Source: Enterococcus sp. CSURQ0835 (lineage in GTDB: Bacteria > Bacillota > Bacilli > Lactobacillales > Enterococcaceae). From it: DNA of 48,201 bases. Below are positions 1 to 8,885 of this stretch, piece after piece. The stretch spans positions 1 to 48,201 of the forward strand of contig NZ_CACSLH010000024.1 of the NCBI RefSeq assembly GCF_902706605.1, in the 5' to 3' direction. A program made the position numbers and the translations under genes. The notes beneath the pieces are model-generated. The model ran no database searches. It was not told where the DNA came from and saw nothing but the letters and a program-made list of their open reading frames with translations. Position 1 is the stretch's first letter. Each line of letters begins with the position of its first letter.

Positions 1-34
1 CAAGTTCGTCTGTTGTAAGATGGGTATAGGTCAT
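1..34 (-). CDS. IS30-family transposase, first 11 codons (partial)
   Basis: Reading leftwards from an ATG at 34, the window edge encodes MTYTHLTTDEL, which matches the conserved N-terminus of enterococcal and lactobacillal IS30-type DDE transposases as I remember it. A strong ribosome site (AAGGAG, complement of 44-49) lies nine bases upstream of the ATG. The rest of the gene is outside the window. Only the start is visible, so the family call rests on this short motif plus the context of a decapitated neighbour. Confidence 0.6.
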   Translation of the reverse strand, partial: MTYTHLTTDEL

Positions 35-105
35 TTGTACTCACTCCTTATAATTCTTTGGTCGGAACTATTTTGAGTGTAGCACAAGTGACTTTTTTAG
101 TTGTC
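1..105. mobile_element. End of an IS30-type insertion sequence
   Basis: The stretch from the transposase start to about 100-115 is upstream DNA of the transposase and should include the terminal inverted repeat. The sequence GTGTAGCACAAGTGAC (78-93) looks like such an end, but I cannot define the exact boundary without the other end of the element. Right after it, an oxidoreductase reading frame appears without its N-terminal third, which fits insertion into or next to that gene. Confidence 0.5.
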
Positions 106-760
106 TAGCTTAATTTTACAATCGGCGATTGTAAAAGAATTGTACGATACCGGAGCAATCGGGGATGTTTTCCAGATCGAGTCACGTGTCCAAGGAGCGA
201 ATGGGATTCCTGGAGATTGGCGACATGAACAGAAGTATGGCGGTGGGATGTTGTTGGATTGGGGTGTTCATTTATTCGATCAAATCTTATGGCTAGTTAA
301 TAGTCCGATAAAAAATGTTTATACAGAGCTAAGTTATGTTTTAGGTAATGAAGTTGACGATGGGTTCACGACCTTTTTGACTTTTGCAAATGGGTTAAAA
401 GTGGTCGTTGAAGTTGGTACGACAAATTATACAAAACTACCACGCTGGTACATCAAGGGGACGAAAGGAACTGCTAAAATTATAGACTGGGATCTTAAAG
501 GAGAAGTAGTCGTTGCTAGGGATGGAAACGCAAAAGAACCCACGCCGATAAAAGCAGGTGCAGGGCTGACGAAAACAATGGCACCACCTTCTGAAGAAAC
601 AACGGAAAAAAGACTTTTACCAGCAGGTGCTGTTATGGAAGAAAGTTTTTACGAGAACTTCTATAACGTTCTTACCCAAGAGCAACAACCACTCGTTCAA
701 ACCAGTGAAGTCTTAAAGGTTGCCGAGCTGATGGACCAAATAAAGCTGAATTCACTTTGA
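101..760 (+). pseudogene. Gfo/Idh/MocA-family oxidoreductase, 5'-truncated remnant
   Basis: The frame encodes the C-terminal two thirds of a Gfo/Idh/MocA oxidoreductase. It begins at about AIVKELYDTGAIGDVFQIES, continues with the conserved GGGMLLDWGVHLFDQ segment (which holds the EKYGG/DxGxHxxD-type catalytic region) and runs to a normal C-terminus. The roughly 120-residue N-terminal Rossmann domain that binds NAD(P) is missing. The frame opens straight after a TAG at 98-100 with only a TTG and no ribosome site. The upstream DNA is the end of an IS30-type element, so the gene was probably cut by its insertion or by a deletion beside it. Family members act on sugars or inositols; the substrate cannot be told. 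It is unlikely to be expressed as a working enzyme. Confidence 0.75.
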
Positions 761-887
761 ATTAAACAATGAGACGCACATTCAGAGGCTGGCTGAAATG
801 GTAGTTCATTAGTTGAAGTCTAGGTAATAAAAACAGAAATAAAACAGCAGTTCTTGAACGAAAGACAATAAGAGAGAAGGAAAATGA

Positions 888-1997
888 ATGGTAGAGATGC
901 AATTAAAAAGTGTTTATAAAAAATATAATAACAATTCAAATAATGCAGTAACTGATTTTAATTTAAATATTGCAGATAAAGAATTTATCGTTTTTGTAGG
1001 ACCATCTGGTTGTGGTAAATCAACGACGTTACGCATGATTGCTGGATTAGAAGAAATTTCTCAAGGGGAGTTTACGATCGACGGAAAAATCATGAATGAT
1101 GTAGTCCCTAAAGAGCGGGATATCGCGATGGTATTTCAGAATTATGCGTTGTATCCGCACATGACAGTTTTTGACAATATGGCTTTTGGGTTAAAACTTC
1201 GCAAATACAGTAAAGAAAAAATAAATGAACGCGTAGAAAATGCCGCTAAAATTTTGGGACTAACTGAGTATTTGAGAAGAAAACCAGCTGCGTTGTCAGG
1301 TGGACAACGACAACGTGTAGCGTTGGGACGAGCAATTGTTAGAGATGCTAAAGTATTCTTGATGGATGAACCACTTTCAAATTTAGATGCGAAGCTTCGG
1401 GTTGCAATGCGCGCGGAGATCGCTAAATTACATCGGCGATTGGAAACGACTACGATTTATGTTACCCATGATCAAACAGAAGCGATGACGTTGGCTGATC
1501 GGATCGTAATCATGAAAGATGGATTTGTTCAACAGATCGGTTCACCAAAAGAAGTTTATAATAAACCCAAAAATGTATTCGTTGCTGGATTTATTGGCTC
1601 ACCTGCAATGAACTTTTTCAAGGTTATGCTAAAAGATGGTTTTATAGCTAACACTTCGGGGCTTAAACTGCGAATTCCAGAAGGCATGAATAGAGTTCTC
1701 ATGCAAAAAGGTTATATCGGCAAAGAATTAATTTTTGGAATTCGTCCCGAAGATATTCATAGTGAACAAGTGGTGCTGGACTCAGCTAAAGGATCGACCG
1801 TGACAGCAGAGGTCGTTGTTTCAGAACTGTTAGGTGCAGAAACTATGCTTTATACAAGAATTGATAATACAGAATTCATTTCAAAAGTAGATGCGCGAGA
1901 CTACCATGTGCCAGGTGAACTAATCAATCTTGCTTTTAACATTAATAAAGCCCACTTTTTTGATTTGGAAACAGAAGAGGTAATAACCTTGGCTTAG
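888..1997 (+). CDS. msmK: Sugar ABC transporter ATP-binding protein (MsmK/UgpC type)
   Basis: A 369-residue ATPase that energises carbohydrate ABC importers of the CUT1 class from the cytoplasmic face. Visible motifs are Walker A GPSGCGKST (residues 38-46), a Q-loop in MVFQNYALYPHM, signature LSGGQRQRVALGRAI, Walker B VFLMDEPLSNLD and H-loop VTHDQTEAMT. A C-terminal TOBE/MalK-like regulatory domain follows (about 235-369, FGIRPEDI). The length is normal. The start at 888 is preceded by AGAAGG at 875-880; an in-frame ATG at 897 is also possible. It is monocistronic with no permease or binding protein beside it. In streptococci and relatives a lone MsmK serves several distant sugar permeases, and that is the likely role here. 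Confidence 0.9.
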   Translation: MVEMQLKSVYKKYNNNSNNAVTDFNLNIADKEFIVFVGPSGCGKSTTLRMIAGLEEISQGEFTIDGKIMNDVVPKERDIAMVFQNYALYPHMTVFDNMAFGLKLRKYSKEKINERVENAAKILGLTEYLRRKPAALSGGQRQRVALGRAIVRDAKVFLMDEPLSNLDAKLRVAMRAEIAKLHRRLETTTIYVTHDQTEAMTLADRIVIMKDGFVQQIGSPKEVYNKPKNVFVAGFIGSPAMNFFKVMLKDGFIANTSGLKLRIPEGMNRVLMQKGYIGKELIFGIRPEDIHSEQVVLDSAKGSTVTAEVVVSELLGAETMLYTRIDNTEFISKVDARDYHVPGELINLAFNINKAHFFDLETEEVITLA

Positions 1998-2009
1998 AAA
2001 AATGTAATC

Positions 2010-2068
2010 AAAAAAATCAGTCAGAGCCGAGTCGTTTTTTATCAACTCGTTGCTGTGACTGATTTTTA
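2010..2068. terminator. Bidirectional hairpin terminator
   Basis: AAAAATCAGTCA pairs with TGACTGATTTTT about 30 bases later, and an inner GAGT/ACTC helix extends the stem. The arms give T-runs on both strands, so it can end both msmK and the convergent ABC-transporter remnant. Confidence 0.8.
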
Positions 2069-2078
2069 ACATTTGAGG

Positions 2079-4165
2079 TCAATCAACTGATTTTAACGCT
2101 TCTAACATATCAGCATGTTTTAAGCGATGGTTGATGACTAAACCTAATCCGATTGTAACGACTGCAATTATACTAGTCGGAATGATGAAACTTGTAGCAG
2201 CTAGCGCAGGATTGAACATCACATCATCTGGCGGTACTGCGGTTAAAATATAATGGTGTAACCATTTGTCGATTCCGAAGCCGGCTAAGATCCCGATGAT
2301 TGTCAGTAAGATCGTTTCACGATAAATGTACATGGTAACTTCTCGATCGTAAAAACCTAAAACTTTGATGGTTGATAGTTCACGCATTCGTTCTGAGACG
2401 TTGATATTTGTGAGATTGTATAAAATGACGATTGCGAGTAATGCCGCAATGAGAATCAAAACTTTCGTGATTTTATTTAACGAACGGACGATAGTTTGGA
2501 TTTGATTGGTCATAGTTGTATTTTGAACTACACCAGCAACTCCAGTTAAGTCGATAAAATTAGCGGCTTGTTGATTCGTATTTTTACTAGTCGGATTTTT
2601 TAAATTGACTAATGAAGCATTCGCTTGAAATGTAGTATGGAATGTTTTTTGATAAACAGCTTGATTCATAAAGATAAAGTGTCCCGTGTACATTTCAGTA
2701 ATGCCAGCTATTTTTATTGTTTGCGGTTGGTTATTACTATCCTTGATTGTAATCTGATCCCCGACTTTTACGTTTAATAGTCCAGCTAAACGTTCAGAGA
2801 TAACAGCTCCATGATCAGTTAGCGCGATTTTTTTGCCCGACTTACGCTGATCTAAATGAATGTAGTGACTGAAGTCTTGGCTTTTTTGAGGTACGATTAA
2901 TTTGATCGATTGCATGTCATGATTGTCACCAGCGATTTTTGTAACTTCTTCGTAGTGGACGGGAGCGTATTCTTTGACTGCTGAATTTTTTAACTGTTGG
3001 GTGATTTCTTTTTTTTGTTGATTCGTAGCGGAACTACTTTCGGCAACGATTAGATTGTAACGGATTAATTCACCAAACTGTCGTTCATTGATGCCACCAA
3101 TCGAATGTTGGACACTAAAACCAGCAAATAATAACGCGACCGCGCCGGCTACACCGAAAATCGTCATGAACATTCGTTTTTTGTAGCGGAAAATATTTCG
3201 TGCCGTTACTTTATGAGTGAAGCTCAATTGATTCCAAATAAACGGAATGGATTCTAAAAAGATTTTCGAACCGGCAGCTGGTGCTTTTGGTAAAAGGAGC
3301 GCAGCTGGTTGCTCACGTAATTCTTTTTTGCTGCAATAAACGCGGGAATGACCGCACTGATAAAAGCAAGAATTAACGCTAATACCGAAATTTTCCAATG
3401 AAAGCGGAGTTCGATCGGTGGAACATCAAAGTCAGCATTGTAGGCATTATAGACGACTAAAGGCAATACGAGATGCCCCAAAAGAATTCCTAGAATAGCA
3501 CCTGCTAAGCTAGAAGTGAGTCCATAAACTGTGAATTTTTTCAAAATATCTTGGTCACGATAGCCTAATGCTTTTAAGGTACCTGAATTTGTTCGTTCTT
3601 CATCGACGAATCGCCCCATCGTTGTAAAGGTAACTAAGGCAGCCACAAAAAAGAGAAAAATCGGGAAGACGCTGGCTAACGCATCTACGATTTGAGAAAT
3701 ATTCGCGTAGACTTTATACCCTTCTGAACCCGGTGTCTCTCTGCGGGTCATGACACTATAATTTGGTTGGCTGAGGTTGTCTAAAGTTGTTTGAGCTGTA
3801 CGGAGCTTAGCTTCATTTTCCATGATTTTCTTTTCAGCCGGGGCTTTTTTTGGTTGAATCGTTCAGCTTGTTTTTGGTAATCTGCTTTTTTGACAGCCAA
3901 TTGTTGTTCCGCTTGTTCGAGTTGGGCTTGCATTTGAGGCGGTGTAGTTAGCAATATTTTTTCCATCGATCAGCACTTGCCCGTCACTATTTTTATCCAT
4001 GCCGCCTAAAATATTTAAGACCGTCGATTTTCCCGCTCCGGATGGTCCTAAAATGATCGCTAACTCACCTTTTTCCACGGCAAAGCTCACATCGTTATTG
4101 GCTAAAATCTCAGTGTCTCCCATTTGATAGCGTTTATAGTTATGTTGCATCTCAATATAACTCAT
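2079..4165 (-). pseudogene. Deleted and frameshifted ABC exporter (ATPase fused to FtsX-type permease)
   Basis: Read leftwards from ATG 4165 (ribosome site AAGGAGGAA), the locus starts as a LolD/MacB-type ATPase with Walker A GPSGAGKST and breaks off near residue 70 at LIDGKNIANY. Without any intergenic DNA it continues as the coiled-coil and membrane part of a large FtsX-domain permease. The rest of the ATPase (signature, Walker B) and the permease N-terminus are gone, so a large internal deletion joined two genes. The permease part is split again by frameshifts at an A7 run (near 3847-3853) and an A6 run (near 3328-3333). Pieces readable in three frames are a coiled coil (about 3850-3966), FtsX domain 1 (about 3330-3823) and FtsX domain 2 with four membrane spans (2079 to about 3330). 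The intact family exports lipids or peptides or regulates hydrolases. This copy cannot make a working pump. Confidence 0.85.
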
Positions 4166-4284
4166 CGTACTGTTCCTCCTTAAATGAACAACGTGTTGCT
4201 TTAATTTCGTGATTAGTATAAGATTGATTCAATGAAGACGCAATGAACACAATGGAACGAGCTGTTGATTTAAGGAGGATCAAG

Positions 4285-4872
4285 GTGGTCAAAAAAAGAA
4301 AAACAGCAACAAAAACGTACATAAAAATCGCATTTACTGAATTGTTGAAGGAAAAAGGAATTGAAAATTTAACGGTGATGGAGATTGCGCGAAAAGCCGA
4401 AATCAATCGTGGAACGTTCTACGCACATTACGTGGATAAATATGATTTGATGGAGAAACTAGAGATGGAGATCATTTATGATTTGAAACAGATTCTTTTA
4501 CGAAAGGATGAATCAAATTTGAATGATCCAGTTGAACTAGTTCCATACCCGTTGATTTTAGAAGCACTAGTTTATGTAAAAAATGATTTTGATTTTATCA
4601 GTGCACTAGCGGGGAAGGGCGGTGATCCGCAATTTATTGCAATGATCAAAGATATTTTATCGGAATTGATCACTTCCAAACTTGCTCATACATCTGAGTT
4701 GCAATTTAAAAAAGAAAATTTACCAGAAGATTACGCGCAAGAAATTTTACTATCAAGTATCGTGGCGATCATTTTACTGTGGATCAAAAAAGGAGCGCTT
4801 GAAACACCTGAAGAAATTGCCACGATGATTACAAAAGCCAAACAAATCTCACCTTACAAATTGTTATTATAA
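4285..4872 (+). CDS. TetR/AcrR-family transcriptional regulator
   Basis: About 195 residues. The N-terminal helix-turn-helix covers roughly residues 8-55: LTVMEIARKAEINRGTFYAH followed by YVDKYDLMEKLE is the TetR recognition-helix pattern. A C-terminal helical ligand domain of the TetR_C_8-like type follows. I chose the GTG at 4285 because AAGGAGG sits at 4273-4279 with a five-base gap; upstream in-frame ATGs (4243, 4252) have no ribosome site. It is divergent from the ABC-exporter remnant with about 120 bases between them, so it probably once controlled that exporter. With its target broken, the regulator may now be an orphan. Confidence 0.85.
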   Translation: MVKKRKTATKTYIKIAFTELLKEKGIENLTVMEIARKAEINRGTFYAHYVDKYDLMEKLEMEIIYDLKQILLRKDESNLNDPVELVPYPLILEALVYVKNDFDFISALAGKGGDPQFIAMIKDILSELITSKLAHTSELQFKKENLPEDYAQEILLSSIVAIILLWIKKGALETPEEIATMITKAKQISPYKLLL

Positions 4873-4971
4873 AAATTTGTTAGAGTGATCCTAAATTTAT
4901 TCAGCATAGAAGCTCTTACAATTAGCTTCAACTTGAGTTTAAACATATAATGAAAAATCTGGAGGTATGAA

Positions 4972-5481
4972 ATGAACAATAATGACCGATTACTGCGCTT
5001 GCGTTATGCGATCGATATCAAGGACACTGACTTGGTGAAAGCATTTGACTTTGGTGGGATGACTGTCACTAAAGAAGAGGTCCGAGCGATGCTGACTAGA
5101 GCAAAAGAATCCGAGCCGAATGAAAATAATGTCTATGTCAAGCCAATCAACAATCAAGTATTGGATGCATTTTTAAATGGTTTTATTATTTTAAAGCGTG
5201 GGCAACCTACTAAAAAAGCCGCTGAAATAGACCAACCTAAGAGTAAAGAGATCAAGCATATCAATAATATTTTTTTGAAAAAATTGAAGATCGCCTTGTT
5301 TTTAACAAGTGATGATCTGCTGGCGATTTTTGCCGAAGCGGGAATCTATCCTTCAAAAAGTGAACTGGGTGCGATCTTACGAAAAGAAGGGCATCGCAAT
5401 TTTAAACCATGTGGGGATAAATACATCCGCAATTTTCTAAAAGGTTTGGGCCTGTGTTATCGGAGTGAGGAGAATAAGTAG
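4972..5481 (+). CDS. DUF1456 (YehS-type) protein
   Basis: A 169-residue cytoplasmic protein made of two related halves: LRLRYAIDIKDTDLVKAF near residues 8-25 and LKKLKIALFLTSDDLLAIF near residues 102-120. Each half is followed by a segment with a conserved lysine or arginine-rich end. This two-repeat layout is the DUF1456/YehS family, whose function is not known. The start follows GGAGGT at 4961-4966. It stands alone with a strong terminator downstream and shows no link to its neighbours. Confidence 0.8.
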   Translation: MNNNDRLLRLRYAIDIKDTDLVKAFDFGGMTVTKEEVRAMLTRAKESEPNENNVYVKPINNQVLDAFLNGFIILKRGQPTKKAAEIDQPKSKEIKHINNIFLKKLKIALFLTSDDLLAIFAEAGIYPSKSELGAILRKEGHRNFKPCGDKYIRNFLKGLGLCYRSEENK

Positions 5482-5587
5482 AGCTGAGTGAATTAAGGAA
5501 ACAGCTACCAATCCCAACCGTAATAAACACCCGAGACTATTTCCAATTATCAACTGTTGTTAGGCTGGACCAATCAATTAGAAACAG

Positions 5588-5628
5588 AAAAATCCCAACT
5601 AACCAAATGAGTTAGTTGGGATTTTTTT
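5588..5628 (+). terminator. Rho-independent terminator
   Basis: AAATCCCAACTAAC pairs with GTTAGTTGGGATTT and is followed by a T-run. It lies about 110 bases beyond the DUF1456 gene and could also serve the convergent GntR gene, since the opposite arm begins with A residues. Confidence 0.85.
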
Positions 5629-5714
5629 AATGAGCGCTACTGCTGATTGAACTTATTTTTTCGACTATACCAAATCAAATGTTAAGAAAAAGTAAAGCTC
5701 TTTAGTGAACAAAC

Positions 5715-6344
5715 TTACTGGGAATTTTCTCTAAAATAACTAATTTTGTCCAAGCTGAAAGCGAGATCTTTTTCTAAATGTTGTTGCAGCAATTTTTCAG
5801 CTAATGCGCCGTCACCAGCTTTGATCGCTTGATAGATTTTCTCGTGCTCATCGATTAGATGTGGTCGATGCTGTAAGGTGACGGTTTTACGCATCAAGTA
5901 AATGATTGATTGCATGCGATCAATGATGCGCACGATCTCGGGATTGTGGGTTTCTTCCACGATCGTCTGATGAAAAAGAAAGTTAGCATCCAGCTGTTCT
6001 TCTTTATTTCCAGTCCGTGCAGTTTCGATGCATTGTTTGAGCTTTGCTAAAGATTCTTCGGAAATAAAATCAGCACAATAGTTGGCTGAAAAACCTTCTA
6101 AGATCGAACGGACTTGAAAAATATGGCGGATATCACTTTCAGTGGGGATGTTGACATGTTTATCTTTGATCAGTCCTTCTTCTTCTAACTTAGCGATTGA
6201 GGCTCGAATCGGTGTCCGACTAATATTTAATTTTTCTGCTAACATTGTTTCGGTCAATTTTGTGTCGGCGGCTATTTCACCATTTAAGATTTGGTCACGC
6301 AACGTGGCGTAAGCATAATCATAATTCGTCATCTTTTTTTTCAT
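5715..6344 (-). CDS. GntR-family regulator, FCD (FadR) subfamily
   Basis: A 209-residue repressor-type protein. The N-terminal winged helix spans about residues 8-75 (LNGEIAADTKLTETMLAEKL, then SRTPIRASIAKLEEEGLI, the GntR DNA-recognition pattern). A C-terminal all-helical FCD domain carries metal/ligand histidines in FLFHQTIVEETHN and LIDEHEKIYQAI. It is divergent from the tetronate-type operon at 6542, and the 197-base gap between them holds three GTATAC motifs of the kind bound by FCD regulators. It very likely senses a sugar acid or its phosphate and controls that operon. Starts at 6344 or 6332 are both possible. Confidence 0.88.
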   Translation of the reverse strand: MKKKMTNYDYAYATLRDQILNGEIAADTKLTETMLAEKLNISRTPIRASIAKLEEEGLIKDKHVNIPTESDIRHIFQVRSILEGFSANYCADFISEESLAKLKQCIETARTGNKEEQLDANFLFHQTIVEETHNPEIVRIIDRMQSIIYLMRKTVTLQHRPHLIDEHEKIYQAIKAGDGALAEKLLQQHLEKDLAFSLDKISYFRENSQ

Positions 6345-6375
6345 GAGTAAGTCCCCTAATGATTAGATAAGTCTA

Positions 6376-6496
6376 GTATACACGAATCACTTCGATTGTA
6401 AAAAACAGAAAAAATAAGTTAAGTTATACACATTCTTTTTAAAATGTATACTGTAAATATTTAATTGTATACAATTTCGAAAGAGAGTCTTATACT
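6376..6496 (+). promoter_or_regulatory. Operator cluster and promoter of the tetronate-type operon
   Basis: GTATAC occurs at 6376-6381, 6446-6451 and 6467-6472. The last lies in a perfect 14-base palindrome AATTGTATACAATT (6463-6476), and the two promoter-proximal copies are 21 bases apart, two helical turns. A promoter TATACA (6468-6473), 17-base spacer, TATACT (6491-6496) overlaps the palindrome, so a bound regulator would block RNA polymerase. A weak cre-like sequence (11 of 14 positions) follows at 6510-6523. Confidence 0.6.
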
Positions 6497-6541
6497 TTTT
6501 GTGTAGAAAAGAAAGCGTTTTACAAAAAGGAGAGAAGACTT

Positions 6542-7432
6542 ATGAAAATCGGTTTTATTGGATTAGGGATCATGGGAAATCCGATGGTGAAAAATTTATT
6601 GCAATCAGACTTTGAAGTAACGGTATTTGATTTGAATAAAGAAGCGATCCAACGCTTAGTTGAAGTTGGTGCAAAAGCCGGTACGTTGAAAGAAATGGCA
6701 CAAAAAAGTGATGTCGTGATCACGATGCTGCCAAAAGCTGAACATGTTTGGGACGTGTTACAAAAGCCAGAAGGTATTTTTGCTAACGCGCATCCAGGGT
6801 TAGCAGTGATCGATATGAGTTCGATTGGTCCAACTGATGCTAGAGAAATTGCGCAAGCAGCGGCTGATTTTGGGATCGAAACGTTAGATGCACCAGTTAG
6901 CGGGGGCGAACCAAAAGCAAAAGATGGCACGCTGTCAATCATGGTTGGTGGGAAAGCTGAAACGTTTGAAAAATATTTACCCGTCTTTCAAGGAATGGGG
7001 AAAGACATCGTCTTGATTGGAGATCACGGGAGTGGCGTTACGGCTAAGTTAGCTAATCAAATCATTGTCAATTTGAATATCGCCGCTGTCTCGGAAGCTT
7101 TAGTTTTAGCAGCTAAAGCGGGGATCGACCTAGAAAAAATGTATCAAGCAATCCGTGGTGGTTTAGCAGGCAGTACCGTGATGGATGCCAAAATCCCGAT
7201 GATTTTAGATCGCAATTTTAAAGCTGGTGGAGCTATCTCGATCAATTTGAAAGATTTGACGAATGTGATGCAAACTGCTCATGATCTTGATGTGCCGTTG
7301 CCTTTATCTAGTCAATTACTTGAAATTTTCCACGCTTTGAAAGCTGATGGGAAACAAACCCTCGATCATGGCGGGATCGTTCAATATTATGAAAAAATTG
7401 CCAATGTCGTAGCGAAGCGGAGTGAAGACTGA
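6542..7432 (+). CDS. ltnD: NAD(P)-dependent beta-hydroxyacid dehydrogenase (L-threonate dehydrogenase-like)
   Basis: A 296-residue 3-hydroxyisobutyrate-dehydrogenase-family enzyme. Visible are the nucleotide motif GLGIMG (residues 7-12), the substrate loop DAPVSGGEPKAKDGTL (116-131) and catalytic Lys169 in GVTAKLANQ, followed by the all-helical C-terminal domain. The family oxidises or reduces short hydroxyacids such as tartronate semialdehyde, hydroxyisobutyrate or L-threonate. Here it is next to a DUF1537 kinase and a GntP permease, the set known from L-threonate/D-erythronate use, where LtnD makes 2-oxo-tetronate. The ribosome site AAGGAGAG is at 6527-6534. The exact substrate is inferred from context; a tartronate-semialdehyde reductase role cannot be excluded. 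Confidence 0.8.
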   Translation: MKIGFIGLGIMGNPMVKNLLQSDFEVTVFDLNKEAIQRLVEVGAKAGTLKEMAQKSDVVITMLPKAEHVWDVLQKPEGIFANAHPGLAVIDMSSIGPTDAREIAQAAADFGIETLDAPVSGGEPKAKDGTLSIMVGGKAETFEKYLPVFQGMGKDIVLIGDHGSGVTAKLANQIIVNLNIAAVSEALVLAAKAGIDLEKMYQAIRGGLAGSTVMDAKIPMILDRNFKAGGAISINLKDLTNVMQTAHDLDVPLPLSSQLLEIFHALKADGKQTLDHGGIVQYYEKIANVVAKRSED

Positions 7433-8856
7433 TGACACAATCAACTAAAGCAGTTTTTGCAACCTTACCGCCTTTACCTGATCCTCAGCAAGTAGAGCCG
7501 CTGTTAAAAGCGGAACTAGCACAATTTGCGACTAAAATTATTGTTTTAGACGATGATCCAACAGGCGTTCAAACAGTTCATGATGTCTCGGTTTACACTG
7601 ATTGGACGAAAGAAAGTATTGAACAAGGTTTTGCTGAGCAAAATTCGATGTTTTTTATTTTGACTAATTCTCGTGGCTTTACCGCCCAAGAGACAAAACA
7701 AGTCCATCAAGCGATCGCTAAAACGATCGTTCAAGTAGCCAAAGAAAAACAGCAAAAGTTTTTGATCATTAGTCGGAGTGATTCGACTTTGCGGGGACAT
7801 TATCCACTGGAAACAGAAGTCTTGAAAGATACGATCCAAGCTAATTCTGAGATCCAATACGATGGCGAGATTATTTTACCGTTTTTCAAAGAAGGCGGTC
7901 GCTTTACGATCGGAAATGTCCATTATGTCGAATTGGATCAACAGTTAATTCCTGCAGGTCTGACTGAATTTGCCAAAGATCGAACGTTTGGGTATCATGC
8001 ATCAGATCTAACGGAGTGGGTCGAAGAAAAAACTGATGGACGGTACTTGGCAAAAGATGTCGTTGCGATTTCACTGGCTGATTTGCGCGCAGTAAACGTA
8101 ACTAAAATCACGGAGCAACTGCTAGCAGTCAAAAATTTCAATAAGGTGATCGTCAATGCAACGGATTATCGTGATGTGGAAGTTTTTGTAATCGCTTTAA
8201 TTAGAGCGCTGCGAGCAGGAAAACAATTTTTGTATCGAAGTGCTGCTGCCTTGACGAAAGTTTTAGGCGGGATCAGTGACGCACCTTTATTAACAAAAGC
8301 GCAACTGGTAGCGCCCAATCAGACGAATGGTGGTTTAGTTGTCATCGGCTCTCACGTCAAAAAAACGACGGAACAACTTCAAGCATTGATGACGCTGAAA
8401 AATTTATTGTTTATTGAATTTGATGTGACGCAAGCCTTACAACCGACCGCTTTACAAAAAGAAGAAGACCGAGTTGTAGATTTAGTCAATCAACAAATCG
8501 TACAGGGAAAAACTGTGGTCGTCTATACATCGCGAAAACGAATTGATCTAGGTGAAGGGAAAAAAGAGGAAGAGTTAAAATTAGCAGTTTCGATCTCAAA
8601 AGCTCTTACCAATGTCGTCAAACGTTTAGCCGCGGCTCCTAAGTTCATCGTAGCAAAAGGTGGGATCACTTCAAGTGATGTCGGAACAAATGGCTTAGGG
8701 GTCAAACACGCAATCGTTGCTGGGCAGATCAAACCGGGGATTCCTGTTTGGTATACCGGTAAAGAAGCAAAGTTTTCTAATTTACCCTATATCATTTTTC
8801 CTGGAAATGTTGGAACGAAAGAAACTTTAAAAGAAGTTGTTGAGCTACTCGATTGA
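7432..8856 (+). CDS. otnK: Four-carbon acid sugar kinase (DUF1537, OtnK-like)
   Basis: A 474-residue kinase of the DUF1537 family, which phosphorylates oxo-tetronates or threonate/erythronate at the C4 hydroxyl with ATP. The N-terminal substrate domain shows VLDDDPTGVQTVHD (about residues 38-51) and SRSDSTLRGHYPLE, both hallmark sugar-acid contacts. The C-terminal nucleotide domain shows VIGSHVKKTTEQL and KGGITSSDVGTNGL. The start overlaps the stop of the preceding gene (TGATG), indicating translational coupling. In the known pathway the product is split by OtnC after isomerisation by OtnI; neither gene is in this window. Confidence 0.85.
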   Translation: MTQSTKAVFATLPPLPDPQQVEPLLKAELAQFATKIIVLDDDPTGVQTVHDVSVYTDWTKESIEQGFAEQNSMFFILTNSRGFTAQETKQVHQAIAKTIVQVAKEKQQKFLIISRSDSTLRGHYPLETEVLKDTIQANSEIQYDGEIILPFFKEGGRFTIGNVHYVELDQQLIPAGLTEFAKDRTFGYHASDLTEWVEEKTDGRYLAKDVVAISLADLRAVNVTKITEQLLAVKNFNKVIVNATDYRDVEVFVIALIRALRAGKQFLYRSAAALTKVLGGISDAPLLTKAQLVAPNQTNGGLVVIGSHVKKTTEQLQALMTLKNLLFIEFDVTQALQPTALQKEEDRVVDLVNQQIVQGKTVVVYTSRKRIDLGEGKKEEELKLAVSISKALTNVVKRLAAAPKFIVAKGGITSSDVGTNGLGVKHAIVAGQIKPGIPVWYTGKEAKFSNLPYIIFPGNVGTKETLKEVVELLD

Positions 8857-8885
8857 TTCGGGGAAAAATGGAGGAGGTGAACTAG

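Noticed and set aside
3254-3966. Separate small genes in the ABC-exporter remnant
   Set aside because: The pieces continue one another in shifted frames at A-runs, so they are fragments of one permease and not independent genes.
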